This document shows positions 1 through 12,280 of a stretch of DNA of 64,000 nucleotides, in pieces. This stretch comes from Utricularia gibba (taxonomy: Eukaryota > Streptophyta > Magnoliopsida > Lamiales > Lentibulariaceae), in the NCBI GenBank assembly GCA_002189035.1, contig NEEC01000013.1, positions 1,426,001 through 1,490,000 of the forward strand, read 5' to 3'. The notes below the pieces were generated by a model. It was not told the origin of the DNA and made no database searches. It was given only the letters and a program-made list of their open reading frames with translations. Numbering within the stretch: position 1 is the stretch's first letter; every line of letters begins with the position of its first letter. Position numbers and translations under genes: made by a program.

Positions 1-1540
1 TATTTAGCCTAAAAATAAAGTGAATGTAAAATAGATTATTTATTGAAAATTTTTCTATATCATCTAATTTTTGGGTATATTAGAAAATGATTATTCATCA
101 AGAATTATATAAGAAAATAACAATCATACGTATAATATTTTGCCTTGCTGTATATGAAAGAAAGTTACCGTGCCAACTTTTCTAAATGAGGCACTAATTT
201 TTAGCTAATTAATCGTACTTGTCATGTTTAAGATACAAAATATGGCTATTTTTATTGTAAAAATTATGAATTATATTTACATAATGCATTTATTAGCCAC
301 TATTTTTTAACATTTCTACTTACAAAGTTGATCTCTCATGTTTCATTCAACCTAATTCACATGTCATATGATGGAAACTAATCAGATGTTTCAAAAACTA
401 CACCTCATCCTACAAGGGTCTATAACTATTACATGGAGAAAGACACGTGGGGCAATAACCGCATCCAACTACTGACCTGGTGTAATGCACCAATGTGAAT
501 AATTGAGTCAGTGTGTGATGACACTGAGTCATGGGGAAAACAGTAATTGTTTAGATTATTTTTTTGGAAAAAAAATAAAATATGACAGAGAAGAAGTGGT
601 CGCTGTAATAAATAAAAAGCCGCAATATTAGTTGTGCGTCCATCTCATACTCAATTATCATTTTTCAATTTTAACTAAAAGAGAAAATTACTAAAATAAT
701 CTCTACTATTTATCTAAATATCATAATTGATTCATATAAATATTTTTTTAACAATTATTGTTTCAGAAGCATTCATAATTGGTTCATATTATTTAAAAAT
801 CGGACAAAAATACTCCTATTTTTTTTATACAAATGATATGATTGATCCTCAACGCCAACGGTAAATGTGACTCGTCCTTGCAATCGCCACCCGGTTGCTC
901 ATCGTCCATTGCCCATGCTCGTTCAATCGAAAAAAAATGAGAACTAATTTTATCAAATTATAAAATAATATGGATTAAATATATCCAGTATTTAAATTTT
1001 TAGGGATCAATTATAATTGGTATTTAAAATATAAGGACAAAATATTATTGAATACAAATAAATTAGAGATTAAATATGATCGATATGTCAAAATGTTGAA
1101 ACTAAATATATTTAGTACGTCAAAATGTGAAGACTAAATACAGTAATAAAGATAAATTATATTATTTTCATTAAATATTAGAGACTAATTGTTATAATTT
1201 TCATTAAATTATTATTAGAATAAATAATCTTACATTAGAAAATAAAAATATAATAATCAAGTATATAAAAAATTATGAATTACTAATAATTGATTTAGTC
1301 TAATATTTTTTAATGTGATTTATATTTTTGTATACTTGGATTTCACTTGATCTCACCCTATAAATCAGATCTTGAATTTCAAAAAATATAAATATTGGGT
1401 ATGAACGCGAGTATTACCTTTAATTAAAATAAAAATATATCTGCTTGAGGTGAGAGGCAAATTCCCGGGAGCCGGTTGGCCCAAGAGGTAAAACATGGAA
1501 TCGGACGCCCGGTTGGAAAACGAAGAAAAAAGGGGGAAAA
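1..1540. other. AT-rich intergenic DNA, no gene seen
   Basis: Low-complexity AT-rich sequence with stops in all frames and no recognisable coding exon. A short GC-richer patch near 850-930 has no open frame of note. The right end should contain the promoter of the Lin0512-family gene, but no clear TATA box could be fixed. Confidence 0.6.
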
Positions 1541-2476
1541 ATGGAGTCTTTATCGGCTTCAAGATACTGTGTGAACCCCCTGCCGGTTTCTTTACCTGGT
1601 TCTGTCGATTCATTTTCCGTTTCCTTTCCATTCAGTCGTGGTAAACTAGTATTTCAATCGCTCCGTCGAGTTGCGAATTCAATGGCGGCTGAGCAGATCC
1701 CAGCAAGGACTGTTGCTTCTGTGCCGGATTCTTCGATGAAGCTTTTGTTTGTTGAGATGGGCGTCGGTTATGATCAACATGGGTACCCTCTATTTTTTAT
1801 GTTTTTTTTGGTAGATGATTACGGGGCTTAGGAATGGGTTAAACAGACAGGATATAACTTCGGCAGCAATGAGGGCTTGTAGAGACGCCATTTCTTCCAA
1901 CTCCATCCCTGCTTTCAGGAGAGGTATTTTCTTAGTATTCTTATTGTGTTTGTATTGTTGCTCATTCGCGATGCTTGAATTTGTCCCATGAGCGCGCTTT
2001 CCCTGCTGAATACAAAGAGTTTGTATCGATTTTCAGTGGCAAGTTGTGACCTTGTTGTGTAATCGTATCGGGTTTAGTTACTTCATTGCTCTTTTTCGAA
2101 TTTCGTTTTGAGGAAAGTTTGTATCTTGTACTCATTTTCTCTGTTTCAGGATCCATACCTGGTGTTTCCTTCGGGGAGATGAAACTGCAGATCAAACTGG
2201 GAGTTCCTCGATCAGTACAGCATCTCTTGGATATTGAGAAAGTCAAGTCGATTTTCCCCTAGTAAGATTCCATCCTTAGGGTTCGCTCCGGCATAGAAAA
2301 ATCCTGCCTGATCACATGAACTTGATCTACTCTTTTGTCGAAACAGCGGAGAAATATTGAATGTTGAGGTTGTAGATGGAGGGCTTGTATGCTCGAGTGG
2401 CGTCCTTGTAGAAGAAATGGGAGATAAGAATGAGGATTGCTACATTGTTAATGCAGCTGTCTACGTAGGTTACTGA
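1541..2476 (+). CDS. Lin0512-family conserved protein, four exons, probably plastid-targeted
   Basis: Four exons, 1541-1782, 1847-1923, 2150-2261 and 2347-2476, join in frame with GT-AG borders to give 186 residues. The core starts MKLLFVEMGVG and continues through DITSAAMRACRDAI, then a second half with VNAAVYVGY at the C-terminus. From memory this pattern matches the Lin0512 family (conserved hypothetical), found in bacteria and plants; its biochemical role is not known to me. The first Met (1541) adds about 47 residues rich in Ser, Arg and Val and poor in acidic residues, which looks like a chloroplast transit peptide. Met at 1682 is the alternative start and would give 139 residues. It is the only non-protease host gene in the window and marks the left border of the array. 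Exon borders were set by reading frame and splice consensus, without transcript support. Confidence 0.85.
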
Positions 2477-2784
2477 AAACTGGAAAAGACTTTTTTTGTA
2501 ATGGAATTGATACCTTGGAGGAATCCCACATCTTAAATGGAATAAAAATGTCTTTTTTTTTATCGAAATCCTATGGGATTTAATTGTTTCAGTTGTAAGA
2601 ATGGTTCTTGTCGCTTAACCTGCTGCTTGAATCACGCTCAAGCAAGCTTATGTTCCTCTCTTTTACAGAGCACTAGCAATGTCTTTAAACTTGTTCAAAC
2701 CCCTTCCTAGAACTGCGCTCCTTGGGACATCTCGGTGACTGAGCTCCATAAAATCCAGCTAATGCTATTCCATCGTCACTTACA
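2477..2784. other. Spacer between the Lin0512-family gene and P1
   Basis: About 300 bases holding the 3' end of the left gene and the promoter of P1. A weak TATA-like CATAAAAT lies near 2748, about 37 bases before the P1 ATG; it is closer than the TATA boxes of the minus-strand paralogs, so I do not call it. Confidence 0.4.
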
Positions 2785-3850
2785 ATGGCGATGAATTTTG
2801 TTTTAGCTGTAGTTTTTTTTCAGCTGCTAGCATTAGTCACAGCCCAGGAACACCCTGATGCATCGATCGCCCAGAGATATGAGACATGGATCCGTCGGCA
2901 CGGCCGTGTCTACATAGATGTTGCTGAAAAGGCTGAGAGATTTGAGATCTTCAAGCGTAATGTGAAGTACATTGATTCTGTAAACAGAGCGGGTGATCGG
3001 CCTTACAAGCTTGCCGTTAATGAGTTTGCTGATCTTTCAAGTGATGAGTTTCGGACATCTCGATTAGGATACATAGCCAGGGCACCCAGGAAAGGTTCGA
3101 CTTCCGGCTCCAGAAATGTGACCGTGGCTCGAGTTCCAGGGAGCGTCGATTGGAGACGAAAGGGAGCAGTCACCGGGGTCAAGGATCAGGGCGGTTGCGG
3201 TAAGAAAATTGGTATAGACGTTATTGAGAGAGGAATCATTGTGTTCCGTTTGATGTTCAGGTTGTTGTTGGGCCTTCTCGGCGGTGGCTGCAGTGGAAGG
3301 GATCCATAGGATCAGAACCGGGAAACTCGTTTCACTGTCGGTGCAAGAGCTTGTGGATTGCGACACAGCCGAGAACGACGGCTGTGACGGCGGCGTAATG
3401 GAGAATGCATTCCGATTCATCATCCGCAACCACGGCCTAACAACAGAATCAAACTACCCTTATCGAGGAAGACAGAAAACCTGCATAAAACAGAGAAAAT
3501 CTTCCCTCGTCGCCCACATCTCCGGCTACCAGGATGTTGCAGCAAACAGCGAATCCTCATTGCTCAAAGCCGTGGCAAACCAGCCAGTCTCCGTTGCAAT
3601 TGATGCCGGTAGCCTGGATTTTCAATTCTACTCGAGCGGAGTTTACACCGGTGAGTGTGGAATGGAGTTGAATCACGGTGTTACGGCAGTCGGCTACGGA
3701 GAAACGGGCAACGGGATCAAGTACTGGATCGTAAAGAACTCATGGGGAACTGGTTGGGGAGACGGTGGATACATCAAGATGGCGAGAAACGTTCGTAACC
3801 CTTACGGCCAATGTGGGATAGCTATGCAAGCCTCTTATCCCACTGTATGA
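2785..3850 (+). CDS. P1: papain-like cysteine protease, SAG12/SAG39 type
   Basis: Exons 2785-3199 and 3261-3850 (61-base intron, GT-AG, phase 1) encode 334 residues. Order: signal peptide (about 1-20, ending VTAQ), I29 prodomain with the ERFNIN pattern ([13 protein letters not shown]) and the NEFADL motif, then the peptidase C1A domain from about residue 117. The family is made as an inactive zymogen, routed through the secretory pathway to vacuole or apoplast, and cleaves proteins with a Cys-His dyad after the prodomain is removed. Gln135, Cys141, His277 and Asn298 are present. The residue before the catalytic Cys is also Cys (GCCWAF, not GSCWAF). There is no C-terminal granulin domain or KDEL signal. 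It converges with P2, whose stop lies 65 bases away. It is more diverged than the other members and probably active. Confidence 0.93.
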
Positions 3851-3915
3851 ACTCACTAATGAAAGAAAAACCACTGGTTTATTACAAAAACAAAAGAACT
3901 AGGAAACAGGCGGTA

Positions 3916-5012
3916 CTAGGAAGCTGGAGGCGGTCGTGAGCTATCTTTTGTTGGGTAAGAAGCATCCATGGCTAGTCCACAGAGCCCTTCATCACCAGCC
4001 CCCATCTGCATGTAAATGTAACCATCAGATCCCCAATCAGCTCCCCATGAATTTTTCACTATCCAATACTTCATCCGCGAATGATATCCAACGACCGCCA
4101 CCCCATGGTTCAGATTGGTTTCACATGGTCCGGTGAAGACTCCACTTGAATAGAACCGAAAATCAGTCCCATTGGCGTCGATACCTATAGAAACTGGTTG
4201 ATGTGCCACCGCCGCGGATAATGCGGATTCGTTGTTAGGTGGTACGGTCTCGTAGCCGGAGATGGTGACGGCGGAGTGCGCGGGACGCCTGAGTTCGCAG
4301 GTTCCACTGGCCGCCTGATATGGGTAGTCGGATTCCGCCTGGATGCCACCGTTTTCCACGATGGAGTTGAATGCGCCCGCCATTAGGCCACCTTTGCAGC
4401 TATAGTGATACGAATTACAGTCGATCAGCTGTTGCTCCGACAACAGGACGAGGTTCCCTGTTTTTATCTGGTTGATTCCTTCCACCGCTGCGATAGCTGA
4501 AAATGCCCAACAACTACCTGCATTACAACACAGAGTTCAAGACAGATGCGTTTCCAAAGGATATAGATTTAGAAAACTGATGCGTTACCGCAAGGGCCTT
4601 GGCTTTTGACACCAGTGACAGCTCCACGATCCCTCCAATCTACATGTTCCGGAATGGCCGACTTACCGAGACGCCCACGTCGAAACGGGGTCGCCGCAAC
4701 ACCAGACAGTCGACTCTTCACAAACCCGGTTTTATAAGCACGAAACTCGTCGTCGCTTAGATCAGCGAATCGGTTCACGGCAAGCTTATAAGGGCGATCG
4801 GCTGCATTAACGGCGTCAATGTACTCCACGTTACGCTTGAAGATTTCAAACCTCTCCTTGGCTTCCAAGTCATGTTGGTGCACGCGGCCGTATCGCGCCA
4901 TCCATCGCCGGTAACGTGCCTGCATCTCCGCGTCGGAGTGTGCTCTCGCAACCACGCCGTAAGCCAATGCCCCGATCAGCAGCACCGCAGCGAAGCATAC
5001 CTTTGAAGCCAT
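3916..5012 (-). CDS. P2: papain-like cysteine protease, SAG12/SAG39 type
   Basis: Exon 1 is 5012-4589 and exon 2 is 4517-3916, with a 71-base GT-AG intron at the family position, giving 341 residues. A signal peptide (about 1-23), an ERFNIN prodomain ([13 protein letters not shown]) and a full C1A domain are present. The active site has GSCWAF with Cys144, His279 in LNHGV, and Asn297 in KNSWG. The C-terminus runs about ten residues beyond the usual SYPT end ([10 protein letters not shown]). Two further departures: the usual GCxGG turn reads SCKGG, and the loop after His is shortened (GYHSRMKYW). It is convergent with P1, the nearest neighbour. Catalytic residues are intact, so it is probably an active protease; its substrate cannot be told from sequence. 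Confidence 0.93.
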
Positions 5013-5856
5013 TTTCTTTGTGAGAATTAGAGAAGGAGCCAGTTTATGTACAAGGTGATTTAGCTCCTAGAAAGGTATGTGGTTTAGTGCATGGCGAAGA
5101 ACCCGTTTAGTCAACGATGGAAAAGTGTTCATTTCCTTTTATTTCTTCCAAATTCTCTTAATTACGTGTTTCAATCAATAGCTTAGTTAAAATGGGTACA
5201 ATATTCTTCTAGTGTGTCCAATTTATTACAATGGTCAAACACCATAAGCAGCTAATATGTAAAAAGTCTAGTGGAGTATTTATTAGAGGAGGACTTTCAA
5301 ATAATCATCTTTTTTTCGAAATGGAATTTTTTTATAAATTAAATATATTTTATGAAAAAATATGGCATAAATTTCAATCCATATTAAATTGATTGATATA
5401 ATTTGTCGAGAGTATTATAATCTACACTCAGTATATAAGATTTGACTACAAGTTTCAAAATTATATCATAAGCTATTTAACTTACTTTTTTATAAATAGT
5501 TTATTTTCAAATTTATGAAATTATATATTTAATTTCTCATATTATTAAAATTAACTGATTTTATTCTAATACTATTATATCGATTCGAATGTAATATAAT
5601 CATCACCCCTTTGAATTATACAAGATGCAAATACGATATAACCCTTACATGGATATTCCTTGATTGATTGAACTTCAAATACAAATACAAAAAGGTAGAG
5701 TATGAAATTTTGTTAGATTTGAAATCAGAGCCGATTCATTTTTTTAATAATTTTAAAAATTATTTAAATGTTTGTTACACAGTTTTGATAACTTAAAATA
5801 TTTTTTATAAAATTTTGAAAATAGATGATTAAACTATTTATACTGATCCAAACATG

Positions 5857-5887
<31 letters not shown>

Positions 5888-6490
5888 AATTTTCTCTTAA
5901 ATTTAATACCCTTCCGCGTTGATGCCACAGCAGTGAGCCATGATATCTTCAATGGAGAGCACCCACATTTGAATGAAAACCTTGCTCGCTAATGCATAAA
6001 TGAAGGGAAAAAAAGTGACCAAGGGGTTCCCAATGGAATGGCATGTTGGAGGATTATATTGACATGGCCGAAGACTCGTCAAATCATCCTACTCACTTCG
6101 TTGCGGTGAAGGTTCGTGGAAGGATTATTGGCAGGCATCTCTTGAAGGGATGATATGAAACCTGAAACGCGAAGCATAGGACGTGTTGGAAGAAACTTAC
6201 ACCGATGATCATGATAAACACTTACTACTCATTTGATAGGATATGAAAAAATGATATGTTTGAGTGATTCTCTTTGATGCGTTGATATTTCTATTCTGTT
6301 TCTATTTCTTTAAAAAAAAAAATTTACTTCTATTTTTTACTTTTTTAAAAATAAAAAATAACATTTAAAACTTTTCCAAAACAATTCTTTAGTATCGACT
6401 TCTTCCCAAGTAATGAAATATTAATCTGTTTTGATCTGTTCAAACTTGCTGTCTACTTTTTTCTAGCTCTCTTTGATGCGTGCATTGACA
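5013..6490. other. AT-rich intergenic DNA with a long poly(T) run
   Basis: No coding exon was recognised. A run of T bases lies at about 5857-5885. The P2 promoter lies just right of 5012, where TTTATGTA (minus TACATAAA) near 5042 is a poor TATA candidate. The duplicated P3 block begins at about 6491. Confidence 0.5.
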
Positions 6491-6674
6491 CTTTGATATT
6501 ATCTTCGGTGTTGCGCAGATGCTGGGCAAAGACATACTCAAACAAAGACCAACAGAGATTAAGAAGAGGAAAATGATTTCCTTGAAAACAAAGGAAGAGC
6601 TGTGAACGTTCTCCCATGTCGCATTTCCTACTTTTGCGTTCTACCGCTTATTCAGACACACGCAGCTACGTGGT

Positions 6675-7929
6675 TTACATGGTTGGATAGGAAGCCTCCA
6701 TGGCGATTCCACACAATCCCTTTGCGCCGACACCCATCTTCATTCGAATGTAGCCGGATTCTCCCCAGGATGTTCCCCATGAGTTCTTCACGATCCAATA
6801 CGGCGTCGTACCAGTGGTCGAGTATCCTACAGCAGTCACGACATGGTCCAAACTGGTACCACATGATCCGGTGAAGATTCCACTTGAGTACAACTGAAAA
6901 GCGGAGCCACTGGCGTCGATGGTCACAGCAACTGGCTGACTCGCCACCGCGGTCTTCAATGCGAACTCGCTATTGGCCGCAACCATCTTGTAGCCGGTGG
7001 TTTTGACGGACACTTGGCTTTCCTTCTGGGTATTGCATGTGCCGTCAGCTGCTTTGTAGATGTAGTTCGACTCCGTCGTGAGACCGTACTTGGCGACGAA
7101 CTGCAATCCATCCTCAGCCCAACCGCCGTCGCAACCGTAACAGTCGGAATCACAATCAACCAGCTCTTGCTCCGACAAGGACACCAGGGTGCCTTTCTTT
7201 ATCTTGTTGATACCTTCTACTGCCGCAACTGTTCCGAATGCCCAGCAGCTACCTGCATCATCCAAAACATGTAACTAGTGTTGAAATAATACATATGAAG
7301 TTGAAGCACACAAAAAACATAAATCACATTATAAAAAATTGACCTAATCAGTCACTAATGATTCATAATATGTTATATATTTAATTATTTCAATTTCATT
7401 TTTTGATATGAGATTGATTTTATTTTTATCATCTTAACCTTAATCCATTATCTTATTTTTTTATTAGTTTATCAAACACTTCTTCTTTTTTTTAACGCAA
7501 ATAGGTTTACTTACCGCATTGTCCTTGGTCCTTGATAGGGGTGACAGCTCCCAAACTCCTCCAATCAATGGATGTTGGAATATTCACCGCACTTGAATTG
7601 AAAAGGTGCTCCGGCGCAGCACTGCGTGGGTGGGGTATGTACTTGTTCCTGGAGCGAAACTCCTCGTTGGTGAGATCAGCGAAGGAATTTTCAGCGAGTT
7701 TGTACGAGAGGCCGGCTGCGTTCACGGAATCAATGAACTCCGCATTGGCCTTGAAGATTTGAAATCTCTTAGCCTTCTCAGCTTCGTCTTTGTAGACACG
7801 CCCATGTCGCGCCATCCATCTCTCGTGTCTAGCCACCATCGCCGCGTCAGGGTTGGCTCGGCCCTCCGCATGGTAAATCGATGCGCTGAATAGCAAGATG
7901 AGCGCCATGCAAAAAATCTTACACTCCAT
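6675..7929 (-). CDS. P3: papain-like cysteine protease, near-twin of P4
   Basis: Exon 1 is 7929-7515 and exon 2 is 7252-6675, with a 262-base AT-rich intron, encoding 330 residues. Signal peptide about 1-22 ([20 protein letters not shown]), then the prodomain with ERFNIN-like [13 protein letters not shown] and NSFADL, then a mature domain from about residue 117. Gln135, Cys141 (GSCWAF), His275 and Asn295 are all kept. The residue after the active His is Val (DHVV) where most family members have Gly. A TATA box lies 76 bases before the ATG. Compared with P4, I count about 5 changes in exon 1 and 7 in exon 2, so the pair is a recent duplication. The ORF and active site suggest a working enzyme. 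Confidence 0.93.
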
Positions 7930-8004
7930 TGCTCAGGAGGGTAGAGAGATAGATAGATAGATACTTGGGAGGAGTAGTGAGAAATGGAATCGAATTGGAG
8001 TCAC

Positions 8005-8012
8005 TATTTATA
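8005..8012 (-). promoter_or_regulatory. TATA box of P3
   Basis: TATAAATA on the minus strand, 76 bases upstream of the P3 ATG. The same octamer at the same distance precedes every minus-strand protease from P3 to P12. Confidence 0.75.
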
Positions 8013-10213
8013 AGTAGGAGGTCATGTGAGGGGAGTGTTTTGGTCCAAGTGCCTACAAGATTATAGCTGCATGAATTCCTTCACTTTGACCCCATTTTTT
8101 CAAATCACATAAATTGGTTAGAGTCACATGCATTTTTTAATAATGAATTCTAATTTTTCATCACATTCAGCTCATGCGCTTTTTATCATATTGCTCCCAA
8201 TAAAGAAGTGAAAGAATATGAAAATAAAAAAAAATATTTAGGCATCAAAATGCATCGGAAAAAGTGAGTCAAGGCAAATAAGTTCTTGGATAGGTGAGGG
8301 TAATTAAGAAGAATGGAGAATAAAGCTCCATAATTAGTAAAGGTAGGAAAGTTTAAATCGACTTGTCCATTGTAACATTCCATATCAGGTTTAAGTTAAT
8401 TAAATACATTATAAATTGGTAAATCATTTCCATGAGAGCGTTCTCATTTAGCGGTGTGGATTTCTCTAAACCCGTGTTTGGTATATGAGTTTTCGTGGAT
8501 TTTCCGGTGGATTTAATAGTAAACTCACATTTGGTACGTAAGTTGCATGTGGTTAACCCTAAACCCAACTATTGCTCATAAATTCAGCTGAAACCTCGGT
8601 TTACATAAAGTTGATTACATACCATGGGTGATATTTTAAAAAATAAAACAAAAGAATACAAAAAGTTGTTCTTAAAATAAACTCTTGAATTGACAAAAAC
8701 TGTATGTGAACGTAAAATGACTAAATTCAAACAAAAACTCTCTTTTATATCATTATTATCTTTTAAACGAAGTCAATTCATTGGAATATATCGCGTAAGT
8801 ATATGGCTACTCCCTAAACCAATAATGAAAAATATCTTTTGCAAACTGTTTTCTCACAATAAATATAGTAAATTAAAGTCGTTTTTCAAATATCTTGAAT
8901 ACGTGGTCAGTGACGGATCTTCAACTTGAATCTAGAGGGGACAAAATCCTTTTTTTAGTAATCCATGCTTATTAATGTAAAATTAAGGGGGCTAAAATTT
9001 AATTATTATAATTTTAAATTTTATAACCCATGCTAATTTTATCAACTTATTCATTATTTTTTTATATAGTCTTACAGCCCATGCTTATTATGCTTATGAT
9101 CCGCCCCTGTACGTGATGTTTTTTGTTTTTGTAATAGTTTCTTTTATGTAGTAAGCCAGCAAAGACATCTCGTAATTAGTATCTAGAAAACTTATAGTGT
9201 CAAATGGGATATATGTGCATGCACGCATCCATATCCAGGGTAGGCTTGTTCTTTTCTGCTCTTTCCTACTTTGGAGGGGCGCTCCTGTTCTGTGTTGGTG
9301 GGTCCGTCATTATTTTGTGTGAGAAATCTATATAAGATAATAAATTTGATTGTAAAAATTAACAAAACTAAATATTGAAATTTAACGTGATTCACCCCAA
9401 AATAAGGGTTATATACTCATTCAATTTTGAGAAAAATTCATTATTTACCATAGTGAATACAAATAGAATTATCTTAGTAAACTATTGAATTTTACCTTTT
9501 ATTTCTATCATCTCCCTAAAATCTATATGGGACGAGAAACACACCAACCCTAAATATTGTTCTGTGTTTATATAGTTGAACCACCAACCCTACACCACCA
9601 ATCCTGGTTGACCACCAATCACATGTTTTTTTAATATTTATGTGATCCCCACATGGAGGGACCCATCATGTTGTTCCCTCCCTATTTCTTAGCTTCGACT
9701 GAGGTGTCGAGCTGCCCCGTCCTCCCGATGCACCATGTGCCGGTAGTTTGCCCCTGAAGGGCTTTAGTGTACTCAACCAATCTATATATTCATAAAACGC
9801 ACTATTTTGATTTATATGCTTGATTTTGAATTGAGGTTCATAAGAAAAGAAGCACCTATTTTTTCCCATCTTGGTTTTAGAAGTCGCAATTACTTTTCAA
9901 GAGTTTAATCATGAGGGCACTAGAATCATCCAAAATGATGAAATCAAGAAACTACTGACAATAGGAACCTGCAATGATACTATTCTATTAGGATTGATGT
10001 GGGTTTGCAGTCGAAAGTTGTGATCGAAAAACATGGAATGATAATGACACAAACTTTGGTAATCCAAAAACCCAATGGAAAAACCGGTGGCATTAAAATT
10101 GGTTTCATTTAAATATGAAACCAAGACAATTAACACAAAATGTATCATCAAATATGATGTTATAGATTCAGATCATGTAGAAATGGAGAGATGAAGTTCC
10201 CTCCAAACTTGAA

Positions 10214-11069
10214 ATGGCGTGTTTGGTAAAGGTGTGTTTAGCGTGATTTTATTGAGTTTGGTTTAATATTGTTTGTGTTTGATAGAGAAATTTAATTTAA
10301 ATACGAATTTAAATATATATCATTTTTTTAGATTTTTTAGGTTTAAACTCAACCCACCCTCTATATATTTAAAATAAATTGAATGTTTTCTATTTTTTAA
10401 TGATTTTTCTATACTTTATATTTTGTAACTTCTTGAATTCAAACCTTCAATTTTAATTCATTCCACATACTTTCTCCATCAATTCAGTGGTATTTTATCT
10501 ACATATACTTTCTTTTAGTTCATTCCTACATCTCCCTTAGATTGGATTTTCAAAATCCTTTTTCTAGCAGCATTATGAATTCAACACTACAAGATTCGAG
10601 GATTTCCTCGATATAAATTTCATAGCCTTTCATTGGAAGTTTTCTCCATTTCCCTGATTTTCTTTCATTGGGTCTCCGTTTGATGGTATCGAAAGTTGGT
10701 ATACAGCGTAGAGAAGGGAAAAATACAAAATAGGAACCCAAATTATAGAACTCTAGAGTAAAATATGAAGAACTGGTATTAGTCATAAATTGGCATCTGT
10801 GCGGATTGAAAGTAGTTTCTAGGAAAATTGGCTATCGAACATAAATCTACAATAAAACCCAAATCACCTAAAAGGAACAGAAGCACATACCAATCTATGA
10901 ATCCTATATCGACGTCAGAAATCACTGAAGAATCGGCTATGCATGGGGGAAGAGTACAATAAAAATCGATGGGACCATGAACATTAGCAAGACAAATGCT
11001 AACTAGTGCGGAAAGCAGTTGATGACCCTAGAATCGGTGGGCCCAAGCCTCATAAATAGGGATTCGTTT
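10214..11069. other. AT-rich spacer between block A and a transposon
   Basis: No gene seen. The stretch near 10215-10290 (GCGTGTTTGGTAAAGGTGTG) resembles a PIF/Harbinger-like terminal repeat, but I found no partner end or target duplication, so it is not called. Confidence 0.4.
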
Positions 11070-11080
11070 CACAAAAAAGG

Positions 11081-12057
11081 GGTACTTTATTTTTATACCC
11101 ATTGCATTTTACTGTTATTTGAAAAGTACCCATCACGTAATTCTATGTTAAAAAAGTACCCATTTTCTAAAAATTATTTTTATTTTATTCTATTTTATTC
11201 AATTTCTATTAAATAAAAATCTATATATCCATTTTATCTACTAGGATGCCGACATGAGTTTCAATTTTATTTTCTATTTATTTTATTATGTAAATTTGAT
11301 AAATTATGTGAAAATTATTAATTTATACTAAATATATGATAATTAAATGTAAAAAGAATTATAAAACATTAAAAATATAACTAATTTTTCACTTTGGTTT
11401 TTAAGAAGAAAAATATTTTAAAAAAATCGAAAAACATATATTATTATTCATTTCCAAAACTTTTTAGTAAAATAACTCTTTTTAAAAAATCTATTAGTTA
11501 AATAATACAATTGTGGAATTGTGATCAAACTAGGTCTTTTTTATTTATTTATTTGTTGAATTCATACTTTTTATTCATATTATATGATATTATGTTTTGT
11601 ATAATAAAAATAGATATTATATTCATAAAAAAATATAAATACAAATATAAATGTATATATATGAATATATAATTTTGATTTCATTATAAATCATATCAAT
11701 AAACACATTGTGTAATTTATTTAATAGTATTTTAAACTAAATTGAATTTTATAAAAAAATAATTTGTAATGAAAATAAATTGAACCCATGCCACCCCTCT
11801 CGGCGCCCTTGCCTCCGCCGCGTGCCACTCTGCCACGCCCGAGTACTCCTTGCCATGGCAGGCATCTGCGTGGGTGCGTCGTGGGCGTGGTCGTGGTCGG
11901 GCCGTGCTGGCATCGTGTGACTAGCGCACGCTTTCTAAAAAATAGAACAAAATAAAAATTAATTTTTGGAAGATGGATACTTTTTTAACATAGTACCACA
12001 TAGTGGTTACTTTTCAAATATCATTACAATACAGTGGGTAGAAAAGTAAAAAACTCC
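11081..12057. mobile_element. Long-TIR DNA transposon with GC-rich insert (Mutator-like or foldback)
   Basis: The two ends are inverted copies of each other over roughly 130-140 bases: left about 11079-11215, right about 11935-12057. Each contains TATTTGAAAAGTA and CTATGTTAAAAAAGTA in the same order when read inward. The direct repeat CACAAAAAAGG lies at 11070-11080 and 12057-12067, overlapping the ends by a few bases, so the true target duplication is 8-11 bases. That and the long TIRs fit a Mutator-like element; hAT is possible. A GC-rich island (about 11789-11934) sits inside, unlike the AT-rich surroundings, as expected of captured host sequence. No transposase ORF is present. Confidence 0.7.
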
Positions 12058-12280
12058 ACAAAAAAGGATGGAACTCTTTGAGATCTACTTTGTATTCCTT
12101 TGATATTATCTTCGGTGTTGCTCACATGTTGGGTAGCGACATACTCAAATAAAGACCATAGAGATCTAGAAGAGGAAAACGAGTTCCTTGAAAACGAAGA
12201 ATGAGCTGGGAAGGTTCTCCCATGTCTCATTTGCTACTTTTGCGTTCTACCGCTTATTCAGACACACGCAGCTACATGGT

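Larger units (their letters stand above)
6491..10213. repeat. Duplicated block A (P3 plus flanks)
   Basis: This stretch is repeated at 12098-16664. Shared landmarks, in order: GATATTATCTTCGGTGTTGC in the 3' flank, the whole protease gene, CACGCATCCATATCCAG (near 9223 and 14538), a patch starting TTCCCTCCCTATTTCTT (near 9674; a close match near 15305), and a TTCCCTCCA end near 10197. Block B carries extra insertions, so it is longer. Between 7930 and 10213 I see no gene apart from P3. Confidence 0.75.

Noticed and set aside
5857-5885. Poly(T) as a retroposon tail
   Set aside because: No intronless gene copy or target duplication next to it; simple sequence is enough.
7253-7514. Separate small genes for the protease halves
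   Set aside because: The two halves of each locus join in frame at GT-AG borders within the same Gly codon, so they are exons of one gene.
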